Positions 31,349 through 39,002 of a stretch of DNA of 39,002 nt are shown one piece after another. Under the pieces are notes generated by a model. The model was not told where the DNA came from. It made no database searches and saw only the letters and a program-made list of their open reading frames with translations. The translations under genes and the position numbers were made by a program. Source of the DNA: Nostocaceae cyanobacterium (GTDB lineage Bacteria > Cyanobacteriota > Cyanobacteriia > Cyanobacteriales > Nostocaceae); contig JASJCY010000047.1 in NCBI GenBank assembly GCA_030065825.1, positions 1-39,002 on the forward strand, read 5' to 3'. Each line of letters begins with the position of its first letter. Position 1 is the stretch's first letter.

Positions 31349-31704
31349 AGGAGAGATGTCACATTGTCAACAAGTAATGTTATCTGTACTGAACACTATG
31401 CTCAAACCAAGTCTAATAGCATAGTATCAGTGTTTTAGGGGTTAACTTTTTTGAGAATATGTATATATGACTACTTAATAATAATTAAAAAAACCATACT
31501 TTAGTTTATTTTTCCCCAATAAAGTAGAATTTTCAAGAAATAAAGTAAAAAAAATCTCTTGATATAAATAAGCTGTAAGATTTACTGGTAAATTAAAAGG
31601 CACAACACAGATGTTATTGGGGTGTAGATTGTTTAGGCAATCTATACAACATAAACGTCTCTAGTGTTTTTTGAATAACACATAACTTTTAATACCGGAA
31701 AACC
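31349..31704. other. Divergent intergenic region, 356 bp
   Basis: Holds the promoters of two divergent genes. A short hairpin GTAGATTG-tttagg-CAATCTATAC lies at about 31624-31647 in the leader of the membrane protein gene. No gene. Confidence 0.45.
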
Positions 31705-33357
31705 ATGATTACAACTTGGCAACATACGACCCAAGTAATGGGAACTGGTTTGTCAATCGGGGTGAATCAATTATTAGCACAGTCGTCACCCACCTTGCCA
31801 TCATCTCAAGGTGGAACCGATTATGTGCAAGGGGCTATTCAACAAATAGTTCAGATGCTACCCAACTTACTGGCAGCAGTAGCAATTTTATTTTTTGGCT
31901 GGTTAATTGCCATTATTTCTGCTGCCATAGTCAAGGGTATCCTCAAGCGCACCGATATAGACAACCGCATTGCAGCTGGGTTAACAGGACGTACTCAAGC
32001 TCCTGAGGTGGAGAAATTTATCTCTGCTTTGGTCTTTTGGATCATCCTGCTAATCACAATCGTTGCTGTCTTAGATAGGCTGGATTTAAAGGTTGCTTCT
32101 CAACCGCTCAATACTTTTCTGACTCAGATTGGTGACTTCTTACCGAAACTGCTGGGTGCATCAATTCTGCTGGCAGCAGCTTGGTTAGTTGCGACAGTAG
32201 TTAAGTTGTTGACTGTACAGGCACTAAATGCCTTTAGGTTGGATGAACGTTTCAATCTAGAACCACAAGATACTGCTCCCAGTCTAAATCAGATGTCTCT
32301 GAGTGAGACCATCGGCAATGCTCTGTACTGGTTTATCTTTTTACTGTTCCTGATGCCAATATTGGATGCTTTGGAACTGCAAGAGGCATTACAACCAGTA
32401 CAAACTCTGATTACAGAGATTCTGGGAATGTTACCCAACATCTTAGGAGCAGTAATTATTGGTACAGTAGGTTGGTTTACTGCTAATGTAGTACGACGGA
32501 TTGTCACTAACTTACTGGCAGCTACTGGAATCGATCACATGGGTAGTCGATTTGGGTTAAGAACAGTAGCAGCAGGACAATCCCTGTCATCGATTATCGG
32601 CACCATTGTTTATGTGTTGATTTTGATTCCCGTAGCGATCGCAGCGCTCAATGCCTTAAAAATTGACGCGATTTCCTTGCCAGCGATCGCCATGCTGCAA
32701 CAGATTCTTAACGCTTTACCATCCATATTCACAGCAGCAGTGATTCTGACTGTTGCTTATTTTCTGGGACGGTTTATCTCAGAACTGGTTACCAGCATCC
32801 TTACAAGTTTAGGATTCAACAATGTTTTATCCGTACTAGGATTGCCAACATTCACAGTATTCACTAGAGAAAGCGTATCTCCAGAAGCAGAAACAACACC
32901 CACACCTACAACCCGCACCCCTTCGGAAATTGTCGGCATTATTGTCTTGGTGGGGATCATGCTGTTTGCCACGGTAGCAGCATTGAATATCCTGAATATT
33001 CCCGCGCTAACAATATTGGTGCAAGGAATTTTGGTAGTTTTTGCCCAGATTTTGGCAGGATTAGTAGTATTTGCTATTGGTCTATTTTTGGCAAATCTGG
33101 CATTTAACATTATTACTAGTTCCGGCAATCCCCAAGCGAGAATTTTGGGTCAGGTAGCGAGAATTGCTATTATTATCCTAGTGTCAGCAATGGCATTACA
33201 ACGGATTGGCATTGCTCCCGATATCGTCAATTTAGCCTTTGGTTTGCTATTGGGTGCAATCGCTGTTGCTATTGCCCTGGCATTTGGTTTGGGTGGTCGC
33301 GATGTTGCCCGGGAACAAGTCCAAGAATGGCTGAATTCCTTTAAACAAAGAGGATAA
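31705..33357 (+). CDS. Mechanosensitive-channel-like membrane protein with five TM-helix repeats
   Basis: 550 residues built from repeats of the conserved TM helix module (PF05552-type, as in CmpX/YkuT relatives). The phrase LPNLLAAVAILFFGWLIA recurs as LPKLLGASILLAAAWLVA, LPNILGAVIIGTVGWFTA, LPSIFTAAVILTVAYFLG and FAQILAGLVVFAIGLFLA, so five repeats. It ends with LLLGAIAVAIALAFGLGGRD and a short charged tail. The soluble beta domain of classical MscS is not evident. Such proteins are annotated as mechanosensitive channels; transport has rarely been tested. A Thr/Pro-rich loop (about 395-412) separates repeats 4 and 5. ATG at 31705; AATACCGGAAAACC precedes it. Confidence 0.85.
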   Translation: MITTWQHTTQVMGTGLSIGVNQLLAQSSPTLPSSQGGTDYVQGAIQQIVQMLPNLLAAVAILFFGWLIAIISAAIVKGILKRTDIDNRIAAGLTGRTQAPEVEKFISALVFWIILLITIVAVLDRLDLKVASQPLNTFLTQIGDFLPKLLGASILLAAAWLVATVVKLLTVQALNAFRLDERFNLEPQDTAPSLNQMSLSETIGNALYWFIFLLFLMPILDALELQEALQPVQTLITEILGMLPNILGAVIIGTVGWFTANVVRRIVTNLLAATGIDHMGSRFGLRTVAAGQSLSSIIGTIVYVLILIPVAIAALNALKIDAISLPAIAMLQQILNALPSIFTAAVILTVAYFLGRFISELVTSILTSLGFNNVLSVLGLPTFTVFTRESVSPEAETTPTPTTRTPSEIVGIIVLVGIMLFATVAALNILNIPALTILVQGILVVFAQILAGLVVFAIGLFLANLAFNIITSSGNPQARILGQVARIAIIILVSAMALQRIGIAPDIVNLAFGLLLGAIAVAIALAFGLGGRDVAREQVQEWLNSFKQRG

Positions 33358-34005
33358 AACAAAAAAGAACAAGCAAGTAACAAGAAGGATAAAGGAACAA
33401 GTAACAAGAAACTAGGAACTAGGAACTAGGAACTAGGAACTAGGAACTAGTAACAAGGAACAAGGAACAAGGAACAAGAAACTAGGAACAAGAAACTAGG
33501 AACTAGGAACTGGGAAGAAGGAACAAGAAACTAGGAACAAGAAACTAGGAACTAGGAACTGGGAAGAAGGAAGAAGGATAAAGGAATAAGGAACAAGAAA
33601 CTAGGAACTAGGGACAAGTAACAAGGAACTGGGAAGAAGGAACAAGGAACAAGGAACTAGGAACTAGGATGAAGTAACAAGTAACAAGGAACAAGGAACT
33701 AGGAAGTAAGAAGAAGGATAAAGGAACAAGGAACAAGGATGAAGTAACAAGGAACAAGGAAGAAAGCTACAATTAAATCTTTCCTTCTTTAACTCCAAAC
33801 TCCAAACTCCTAATTCCAAACTCCAAACTCCAAACTCCTAATTCCTAATTCCAAACTCCTAATTCCAAACTCCAAACTCCAAACTCCTAATTCCTAATTC
33901 CAAACTCCTAATTCCAAACTCCAAACTCCTAATTCTAAACTCCAAACTCCAAACTCCTAATTCTAAACTCCTAATTCTAAACTCCTAATTCTAAACTCCT
34001 AACTC
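33358..34005. repeat. 648-bp heptamer region: GGAACTA/GGAACAA then AACTCCA/AACTCCT
   Basis: From about 33361 to 33765 the plus strand is almost only purine-rich heptamers (GGAACTA, GGAACAA, GAAGAAG). From about 33789 to 34012 it is pyrimidine-rich heptamers (AACTCCA, AACTCCT, AATTCTA). The two blocks sit between convergent genes, and the second block supplies the stop region of the GTPase gene. STRR-type. Confidence 0.92.
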
Positions 34006-35484
34006 CTAACTCCTTGCCTTTACCTTCAAAACCAACTCCTCTTTGATGCGGTTGAGAATTGAGTTTTCATCCAAGTTAGCCAAAATCTTAGTGATTACGG
34101 CTTTTGGTCCTTCGGGTCCCCAAGTTGCCCCATTAGCTAAATAAGCTTTGGTGACTTGTCCGATACCATAAGAAGAAACACCAGCTACACCAGCTTGCGT
34201 AATTGCCACAGATACATAAGGAACAATGGTAGCACCCCCTGTAGCTGGTGCAGAAATACCAAGTAAGGTTTTCAAAGAACTTAAACCCAAGTTAGCCAGT
34301 AGTTCGCTGGCAGTAATTCCGCCCATACTCAGGGCGATTTTTTGTAACAATTTTACCGCTCCTGTTTCCGTCATGGGGATACCGTAGAGTTTAGATAAAC
34401 CCAGGATGAGAGTAACATCAATTACTGCCCCACTGAGGAGATCCACAATAGTGAGGGGATTAAGGGCGATCGCCACTGCTTTAGTAATGGTAGCCTGCCA
34501 AATTAGGCGATCAGCAGCATGATCTCGAATCATTAATTTTCGTTGTACTAATTGCTGATTCAGGTCATCAGCGTACAGCATAGAATTAAGGGCAACTAAA
34601 GCTTTACCCTCCCGTTGTAGAATTTCCAAAATTTTCAGCTTAATGTCCTCAACTTGGGCTTTTCCGGGACGCAGTTGTATACCCCTAGTACCATCAGCAC
34701 GGTTTACCATCCTCCTCACCAAGGGTGAAGCAGCAGCCATAACAATTTCATCAGGAGACAATAATTCTCGCACCCGTTCATCGCGGATTTTTTGGTAAAT
34801 TGCCATTCTGTCAGCTTCTGGATATTGATCCACCTTGTTAAACACCAGTAGAATTGGTTTACCCACTTCCCTTAACTGAGAAAGAGCTTCGTGTTCTAAC
34901 TTGGTCATATCTCCAGAAATTACAAACAGAATCAAATCTGCTTGTTTTGCTATTTGTGCGGCTAAAGCAGCGCGGGTTTCACCATCAACCTCATCCAAAC
35001 CGGGAGTATCAATTAATTCCACCTGGGACTTTCCCATCCCAGGGAGAGTAACTCGTAAAGTTCGTTCTCCTTCCCCTACTAACTCCTGTGCAATACTCCA
35101 ATTAACTCGTTGTGCAGCGCGAGTTACACCGTGCAAAGGACCAGTTTCAAATACCGCTTCCCCTACTAAGGCATTAAGCAAGGAAGATTTACCCCTTCCC
35201 ACCATACCAAAGGCAGCAATCTGTACTACCATGTTCTCCAACTTCCCTACCATGGTTTCCAAATCAGCAATTTCTGCCTCCAGTCCATCTTTTTCAGTGG
35301 GAGTGAGGTCAAGATTTTCTACCAACTTACGTAGAGCTGATTGTGCCTGTTTATAGTTAAGTTCTGCTTCAATTTCTGCAAAGCTAAAAATTGCATTATC
35401 TAGTTCTTCTTGCCAATTAAGCACAGCATCCTGATTCGTGGAATCTCTACCATTAGGTTCTGGGAAAGGTAATGTGGAAGTCAT
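34006..35484 (-). CDS. Dynamin-like/Era-type GTPase with C-terminal DUF697-like region
   Basis: 492 residues. A helical N-terminal part (residues 25-88) leads to a G domain: G1 GMVGRGKSS (93-101), a likely switch Thr in GPLHGVTRAAQ, G3 DTPGLDEV (159-166), G4 NKVDQ (216-220). The remaining half contains a hydrophobic region (ALNPLTIVDLLSGAVIDVTL and ITASELLANLGLSSLKTLLG) like the DUF697/YcjF module, which probably binds membranes. Close relatives are frequent in cyanobacteria with no fixed role; cell envelope or membrane remodelling is a guess. Its final codons and stop (GCAAGGAGTTAG) merge into the heptamer array. It is divergent from the M16 protease gene. Confidence 0.87.
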   Translation of the reverse strand: MTSTLPFPEPNGRDSTNQDAVLNWQEELDNAIFSFAEIEAELNYKQAQSALRKLVENLDLTPTEKDGLEAEIADLETMVGKLENMVVQIAAFGMVGRGKSSLLNALVGEAVFETGPLHGVTRAAQRVNWSIAQELVGEGERTLRVTLPGMGKSQVELIDTPGLDEVDGETRAALAAQIAKQADLILFVISGDMTKLEHEALSQLREVGKPILLVFNKVDQYPEADRMAIYQKIRDERVRELLSPDEIVMAAASPLVRRMVNRADGTRGIQLRPGKAQVEDIKLKILEILQREGKALVALNSMLYADDLNQQLVQRKLMIRDHAADRLIWQATITKAVAIALNPLTIVDLLSGAVIDVTLILGLSKLYGIPMTETGAVKLLQKIALSMGGITASELLANLGLSSLKTLLGISAPATGGATIVPYVSVAITQAGVAGVSSYGIGQVTKAYLANGATWGPEGPKAVITKILANLDENSILNRIKEELVLKVKARS

Positions 35485-35552
35485 ATTGATATTAAGTAAG
35501 AGTTAGGAGTTAGTTGTAAATAAAAAATATCCATTCGTCACAAACACTGGGA

Positions 35553-35570
35553 TGGGCGTCTCGCCCGTCC
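35553..35570. repeat. Short palindrome GGGCG-tct-CGCCC
   Basis: GATGGGCGTCTCGCCCGTCC lies in the divergent region between the GTPase and protease genes; a small dispersed hairpin. Confidence 0.6.
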
Positions 35571-35732
35571 TACTAAAATTATGCTAAAACTAAAGGACAT
35601 ACTGGCGGCACGAATGCAACAAACAAGTTAATTCCTCTTTTGTTCTGCCTTCTGCCTTGTTTTGGTGAAAGTTTTCTACTTCTGCAAGAATTCTAATACT
35701 TTGTAGAATAAGGAAGTAGCATCTGATAGATT

Positions 35733-37022
35733 ATGACCCCAACCCTATTGCAATTTCCTCGCTTAAACGCACCCAAAATACATCAGTTAGCCAATGGTTT
35801 AACCATCATAGCCGAACAGATACCAGTAGAAGCCGTTAACCTGAGTTTATGGTTAAATGTTGGTTCTGCCATAGAATCAAATGATATTAATGGCATAGCT
35901 CACTTTTTAGAGCATATGATATTCAAGGGAACTGAACGTCTAGCTAGTGGTGAATTTGAGCGTCGCATCGAAGAAAGGGGTGCGGTTACCAATGCTGCCA
36001 CCAGTCAAGATTATACCCATTATTACATTACCACTGCTCCCCAGGATTTTGCAGATTTAGCTCCCCTGCAAATTGATGTAGTCAACAATGCAACCATAGC
36101 AGATGATGCCTTTGAACGGGAAAGATTGGTAGTTTTAGAAGAAATTAGACGTTCTGAGGATAGCCCCCGTCGTCGCACCTTTAGACGGGCAATGGAGACA
36201 GCTTTTACACAATTACCCTATCGACGTCCAGTATTGGGACCAGAAGCAGTAATTTCCCAACTCGAACCCCAGCAAATGCGAGATTTCCACAGTAGTTACT
36301 ATCAACCAAAATCAATAACCGCAGTGGCTGTGGGCAATTTGCCTGTAGAAGAACTAATCAACATTATTACTGAAAGCTTTACTAGCCTAAACACAAAAAA
36401 TTTACCATCCCTACAACCCCAGCAAACAAAGATAAATCCCGAACCAGTATTTACCGAAATTGTCCGCCAGGAATTTGTTGATCCTAGCCTCCAGCAAGCA
36501 CGTATGGTAATGGTTTGGCGAGTTCCAGGTTTGCAACAACTCCATCAAACCTACGCATTAGATGTATTGGCAGGTATTTTAGGACACGGTAGAACATCCA
36601 GATTATTGCGGGATTTACGGGAAGAAAAGGGACTAGCTTCCCATATTTCTGTGAGTAATATAACTAACCAACTCCAAGGTACATTTTACATTTCTTTGCA
36701 GTGTCCCCAAGAAAATCTGTCAGTGGTAGAAAGTGCGATCGCCTCACACATTCATAGAATCCAAACAGAGATGGTAACAGAGTCGGAAATTGCCCGTATA
36801 TGTAGACGAGTTGCTAATAAGTTTATTTTTGGCAATGAAAAACCAAGCAATCGTGCTGGTTTGTACGGTTACTATCAATCTTTAATCGGAGATTTAGAAC
36901 CAGCCTTTGATTATCCCCATTATATCCAGGCACAAAACGCCAATGATTTAATGCAAGCTGCACAAAAGTATCTCTCCCCAGATGCTTACGGTGTAGTAGT
37001 TATGAAGCCTAATAACAAATGA
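35733..37022 (+). CDS. M16 family zinc protease (processing peptidase-like)
   Basis: 429 residues. The inverted zinc motif HFLEH is at 57-61 (GIAHFLEHMIFKGTERL), with the third ligand Glu in the downstream ERERLVVLEEIRRSED stretch, so it is predicted to be active. NAATSQDYTHYYITT, LPYRRPVLGPEAVI and the second-domain GILGHGRTSRLLRDLREEKG are family hallmarks. The enzyme probably degrades small or signal peptides; in cyanobacteria M16 subunits often occur as an active/inactive pair, but no second subunit is next to it here. No signal peptide. ATG at 35733. It is followed by a hairpin whose T tract serves the opposite strand. Confidence 0.92.
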   Translation: MTPTLLQFPRLNAPKIHQLANGLTIIAEQIPVEAVNLSLWLNVGSAIESNDINGIAHFLEHMIFKGTERLASGEFERRIEERGAVTNAATSQDYTHYYITTAPQDFADLAPLQIDVVNNATIADDAFERERLVVLEEIRRSEDSPRRRTFRRAMETAFTQLPYRRPVLGPEAVISQLEPQQMRDFHSSYYQPKSITAVAVGNLPVEELINIITESFTSLNTKNLPSLQPQQTKINPEPVFTEIVRQEFVDPSLQQARMVMVWRVPGLQQLHQTYALDVLAGILGHGRTSRLLRDLREEKGLASHISVSNITNQLQGTFYISLQCPQENLSVVESAIASHIHRIQTEMVTESEIARICRRVANKFIFGNEKPSNRAGLYGYYQSLIGDLEPAFDYPHYIQAQNANDLMQAAQKYLSPDAYGVVVMKPNNK

Positions 37023-37030
37023 CAAATGAC

Positions 37031-37057
37031 AAAAAAACCTCTCATTTACCGAGAGGT
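37031..37057 (-). terminator. Intrinsic terminator on the minus strand
   Basis: Read on the minus strand: ACCTCTC-ggtaaat-GAGAGGT followed by TTTTTT. The stem is seven perfect pairs. The T tract is on the minus strand only, so it ends transcripts coming from the right, that is, from the 34-residue gene at 37098-37202, rather than the protease gene. Confidence 0.8.
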
Positions 37058-37097
37058 AGGATGTTCGATAATAATTTATTTGCAATATTTTTTGTAA

Positions 37098-37202
37098 TTA
37101 AAACATATTCATGATTGCAATCACACTGACACTGCTGACAATGAATACAACTCCCATCAAGATAGATTCGCTCAACCGTTTCTGAGTTTTGGAATCTTGC
37201 AT
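37098..37202 (-). CDS. 34-residue single-membrane-helix peptide
   Basis: ATG at 37202 to TAA at 37098-37100. A charged start (MQDSKTQKRLSES) is followed by one hydrophobic helix (ILMGVVFIVSSVSVIAIMNM) ending in Phe, as in small photosynthetic or respiratory subunits and membrane regulators; I cannot assign a family. AAAGGAA lies about 10 bases before the ATG, and an intrinsic terminator stands 40 bases after the stop. The codon-level fit to a membrane helix and the matching terminator together favour a real gene despite its size. Confidence 0.6.
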   Translation of the reverse strand: MQDSKTQKRLSESILMGVVFIVSSVSVIAIMNMF

Positions 37203-37572
37203 TTCAGTAAATTCCTTTAAATTTAATCTTTCCTTAACAATATCATTTTCAGTATTGTTCCCTATGAAAACTCATTAAAACTTAAAATTACGTAAATTTT
37301 CTTAAACTAGACTATAGTGATTACCCACAGCCTTTGAAAAAATCAGCCAACCCCCAGGGAAAATTCCACAACCAAACATAAAAATATAGCGACAGACATA
37401 TCGGTTAGGACATCGTATTTTGGTTCAAAGGGAACTCTTAACGGGGAACGGGGAACAGAAAAATTTCCTAACAATTATGGCGACTGCTATAACTCTTCCC
37501 TATTCCCTATTCCCTATTCCCTATTCCCTATTCCCTATTTTCAAGCTACCATTCACAAATTAAGAGTTAAAA
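37203..37572. other. Divergent intergenic region with heptamers
   Basis: AT-rich in the first 130 bases, the probable promoter region of the small membrane peptide. ACGGGGAACGGGGAAC occurs at about 37441, and tandem TTCCCTA heptamers at 37494-37539. Confidence 0.5.
37494..37539. repeat. Heptanucleotide array TTCCCTA
   Basis: Six tandem TTCCCTA units shortly before the SbcD-like gene, STRR-type. Confidence 0.9.
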
Positions 37573-38874
37573 ATGGTTAAAATTCTCCACCTCTCCGACA
37601 TTCACATGGGAAGCGGCTTTTCCCACGGACGCATTAACCCGGAAAACGGATTAAATACACGATTGGAGGATTTTGTCAACACCCTGTCTCGATGTATTGA
37701 CAGAGCGCTAACAGAGCCTGTAGATATGGTATTATTCGGAGGGGATGCTTTTCCCGACGCCACCCCACCCCCTTACGTCCAAGAAGCCTTTGCCAGCCAA
37801 TTTCGTCGCCTTGTAGACGCAAATATCCCCACAGTTCTACTTGTAGGCAACCACGACCAACATTCCCAAGGACAAGGGGGAGCCAGTCTATGTATTTACC
37901 GCACTTTAGGCGTACCTGGTTTTGTAGTTGGCGATACCTTAACTACCCATCATATCCAAACAGCTAACGGTTCTGTACAGGTGATGACTTTACCTTGGTT
38001 GACTCGTTCAACCCTGATGACTCGTCAAGAAACTGAAGGTATATCCTTAGCAGAAGTCAACCAATTGTTAATTGAACGCTTGCGAGTGGTATTAGAAGCG
38101 GAAATTCGTCGTCTTAACCCAGAGATTCCAACTGTACTTTTAGCTCACCTAATGACAGATAATGCTTCTTTTGGGGCTGAACGCTTTTTAGCAGTAGGTA
38201 AAGGCTTTACCATTCCCCTATCTTTGTTAACTCGTCCCTGCTTTGATTATGTAGCATTAGGTCACGTCCACCGTCATCAAAACCTGAACAAATCCAATAA
38301 CCCACCAATAATTTATCCAGGAAGCATTGAACGGGTAGATTTTAGCGAAGAAAAGGAAGACAAAGGCTATGTGATGATAGAATTAGAGAAAGGTAAAGTA
38401 AAATGGGAATTTTGTACCTTATCCGTGCGGAGTTTCCGCACCATTGAGGTAGATGTATCCAAAGCAGAAGATCCCCAAGCAGCAATAATTAAAGCGATCG
38501 CCAAACACAATATAGAAGATGTGGTGGTGAGATTAATCTACAAACTGCGATCAGAGCAGTTAGATTTAATTGATAATGCTGAACTTCATAGTGCTTTAAC
38601 ATCAGCTCACAATTATACCATTCAAGCAGAATTAATTAGTCAGTTAGCACGACCTCGGATTCCTGAATTGAGTGCTTGCAATAGCATCGACCCCATGGAA
38701 GCCTTAAAGACCTATTTAAATAACCGTGAAGACCTCCAGGAAATTGCGGAGTCAATGCTGGAAGCTGCGCAGAAATTACTTGGAGATGATGAACAACAAT
38801 GGCTAGAACCCGTTGCTGTTGAAGTAGGTAATAATTCCCAAGATTCTATAGAACAACAGTTGCGGTTGCTTTAG
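37573..38874 (+). CDS. SbcD-like metallophosphoesterase (DNA repair exonuclease)
   Basis: 433 residues of the Mre11/SbcD family, the nuclease subunit that with SbcC/Rad50 opens hairpins and processes double-strand breaks. The metal-binding motifs are all present: D9 and H11 in LSDIHMG, D58 in FGGDAFPD, N93-H94 in VGNHDQ, a further His in TVLLAHLM, and GHVHRH from residue 230. The C-terminal part (280-433) is the cap and partner-binding region. The SbcC gene is not in the window; it may lie beyond the right end or elsewhere. The many palindromes nearby would be suitable substrates, though no specific link can be shown. ATG at 37573. Confidence 0.9.
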   Translation: MVKILHLSDIHMGSGFSHGRINPENGLNTRLEDFVNTLSRCIDRALTEPVDMVLFGGDAFPDATPPPYVQEAFASQFRRLVDANIPTVLLVGNHDQHSQGQGGASLCIYRTLGVPGFVVGDTLTTHHIQTANGSVQVMTLPWLTRSTLMTRQETEGISLAEVNQLLIERLRVVLEAEIRRLNPEIPTVLLAHLMTDNASFGAERFLAVGKGFTIPLSLLTRPCFDYVALGHVHRHQNLNKSNNPPIIYPGSIERVDFSEEKEDKGYVMIELEKGKVKWEFCTLSVRSFRTIEVDVSKAEDPQAAIIKAIAKHNIEDVVVRLIYKLRSEQLDLIDNAELHSALTSAHNYTIQAELISQLARPRIPELSACNSIDPMEALKTYLNNREDLQEIAESMLEAAQKLLGDDEQQWLEPVAVEVGNNSQDSIEQQLRLL

Positions 38875-39002
38875 TAGGGGCACGGCATCCACAATATCTG
38901 ACTGTATAAAACAATATCACCTACGCCGTGCCCTGACAAGGTGTTGAATCACCCGCTTTAGTAGGGGCACGGCATCCACAATATCTGACTGTATAAAACA
39001 AT
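38870..39002. repeat. Tandem GGCACGGC-family hairpin element, second copy cut by window end
   Basis: GGGGCACGGCATCC ... CGCCGTGCCC (38878-38932) is followed after 87 bases by an identical second copy starting with the same CTTTAGTAGGGGCACGG. The repeated unit begins with the CTTTAG that in copy 1 contains the SbcD stop codon. The arms match those at 1-392 and the core matches 17683-17736. Confidence 0.88.

Noticed and set aside
37031-37057. Terminator for the M16 protease gene
   Set aside because: On the plus strand the stem is followed by AGGATG, not by a T tract; the T tract is on the minus strand.
1-39002. tRNA or rRNA genes
   Set aside because: No T-arm (GGTTCGAATCC-like) with a matching acceptor stem and no rRNA-like conserved segment was found by eye; a covariance scan would be decisive.

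Overview
The window reads as chromosomal DNA of a filamentous cyanobacterium, most likely of the Nostocales. Three things point there: many HIP1-type GCGATCGC octamers, several arrays of heptanucleotide repeats (the STRR type known from heterocystous genera), and families typical of that group (kinase-GUN4 fusion, DUF4058, Uma2, STAND/WD40 proteins, a GTPase with a C-terminal DUF697-like region). I saw no tRNA, rRNA, CRISPR array or complete insertion sequence.

Layout. Positions 1-430 hold hairpin repeats with GGCACGGC/GCCGTGCC arms. Then come a kinase-GUN4 gene, a convergent REP-type (RAYT) transposase, a DUF4058 protein, a Uma2 nuclease and a histidine phosphatase (549-5059). From 5223 to 12867 the genes are mostly housekeeping: glucokinase, a secreted protein, a helical lipoprotein, YebC, an aminopropyltransferase that resembles thermospermine synthase, and a UbiH-type FAD hydroxylase. 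A broken RelE/ParE toxin remnant (9120-9248) and a 12-unit, mainly 76-bp tandem array (10400-11520) lie among them.

From 13036 to 26461 the region is accessory in character: an unrecognised protein, an Rpn/DUF2887 nuclease, a lytic transglycosylase, a cluster of small inverted-repeat elements (17512-18149), a papain-fold toxin with a probable immunity partner, and a Uma2 gene split by a MITE. It ends in a two-gene minus-strand operon: a P-loop ATPase overlapping a 1726-residue TPR/STAND/transmembrane/WD40 protein with 14 WD repeats.

From 27705 to the end there are a small secreted or membrane protein, TatC, three imperfect 222-bp repeats of unknown role, a SirB1-like protein, an SRPBCC protein, a five-repeat membrane channel-like protein, a GTPase, an M16 protease, a 34-residue membrane peptide with its own terminator, and an SbcD-like nuclease. 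The right end returns to the GGCACGGC hairpin family.

The best candidate for an under-described system is the ATPase/STAND-WD40 operon (19974-26461), with the orphan toxin-immunity pair next to it. The best-supported observation is a 175-bp MITE with a TTA duplication that breaks a Uma2 gene: removing it with one TTA copy restores an exact 187-codon frame.
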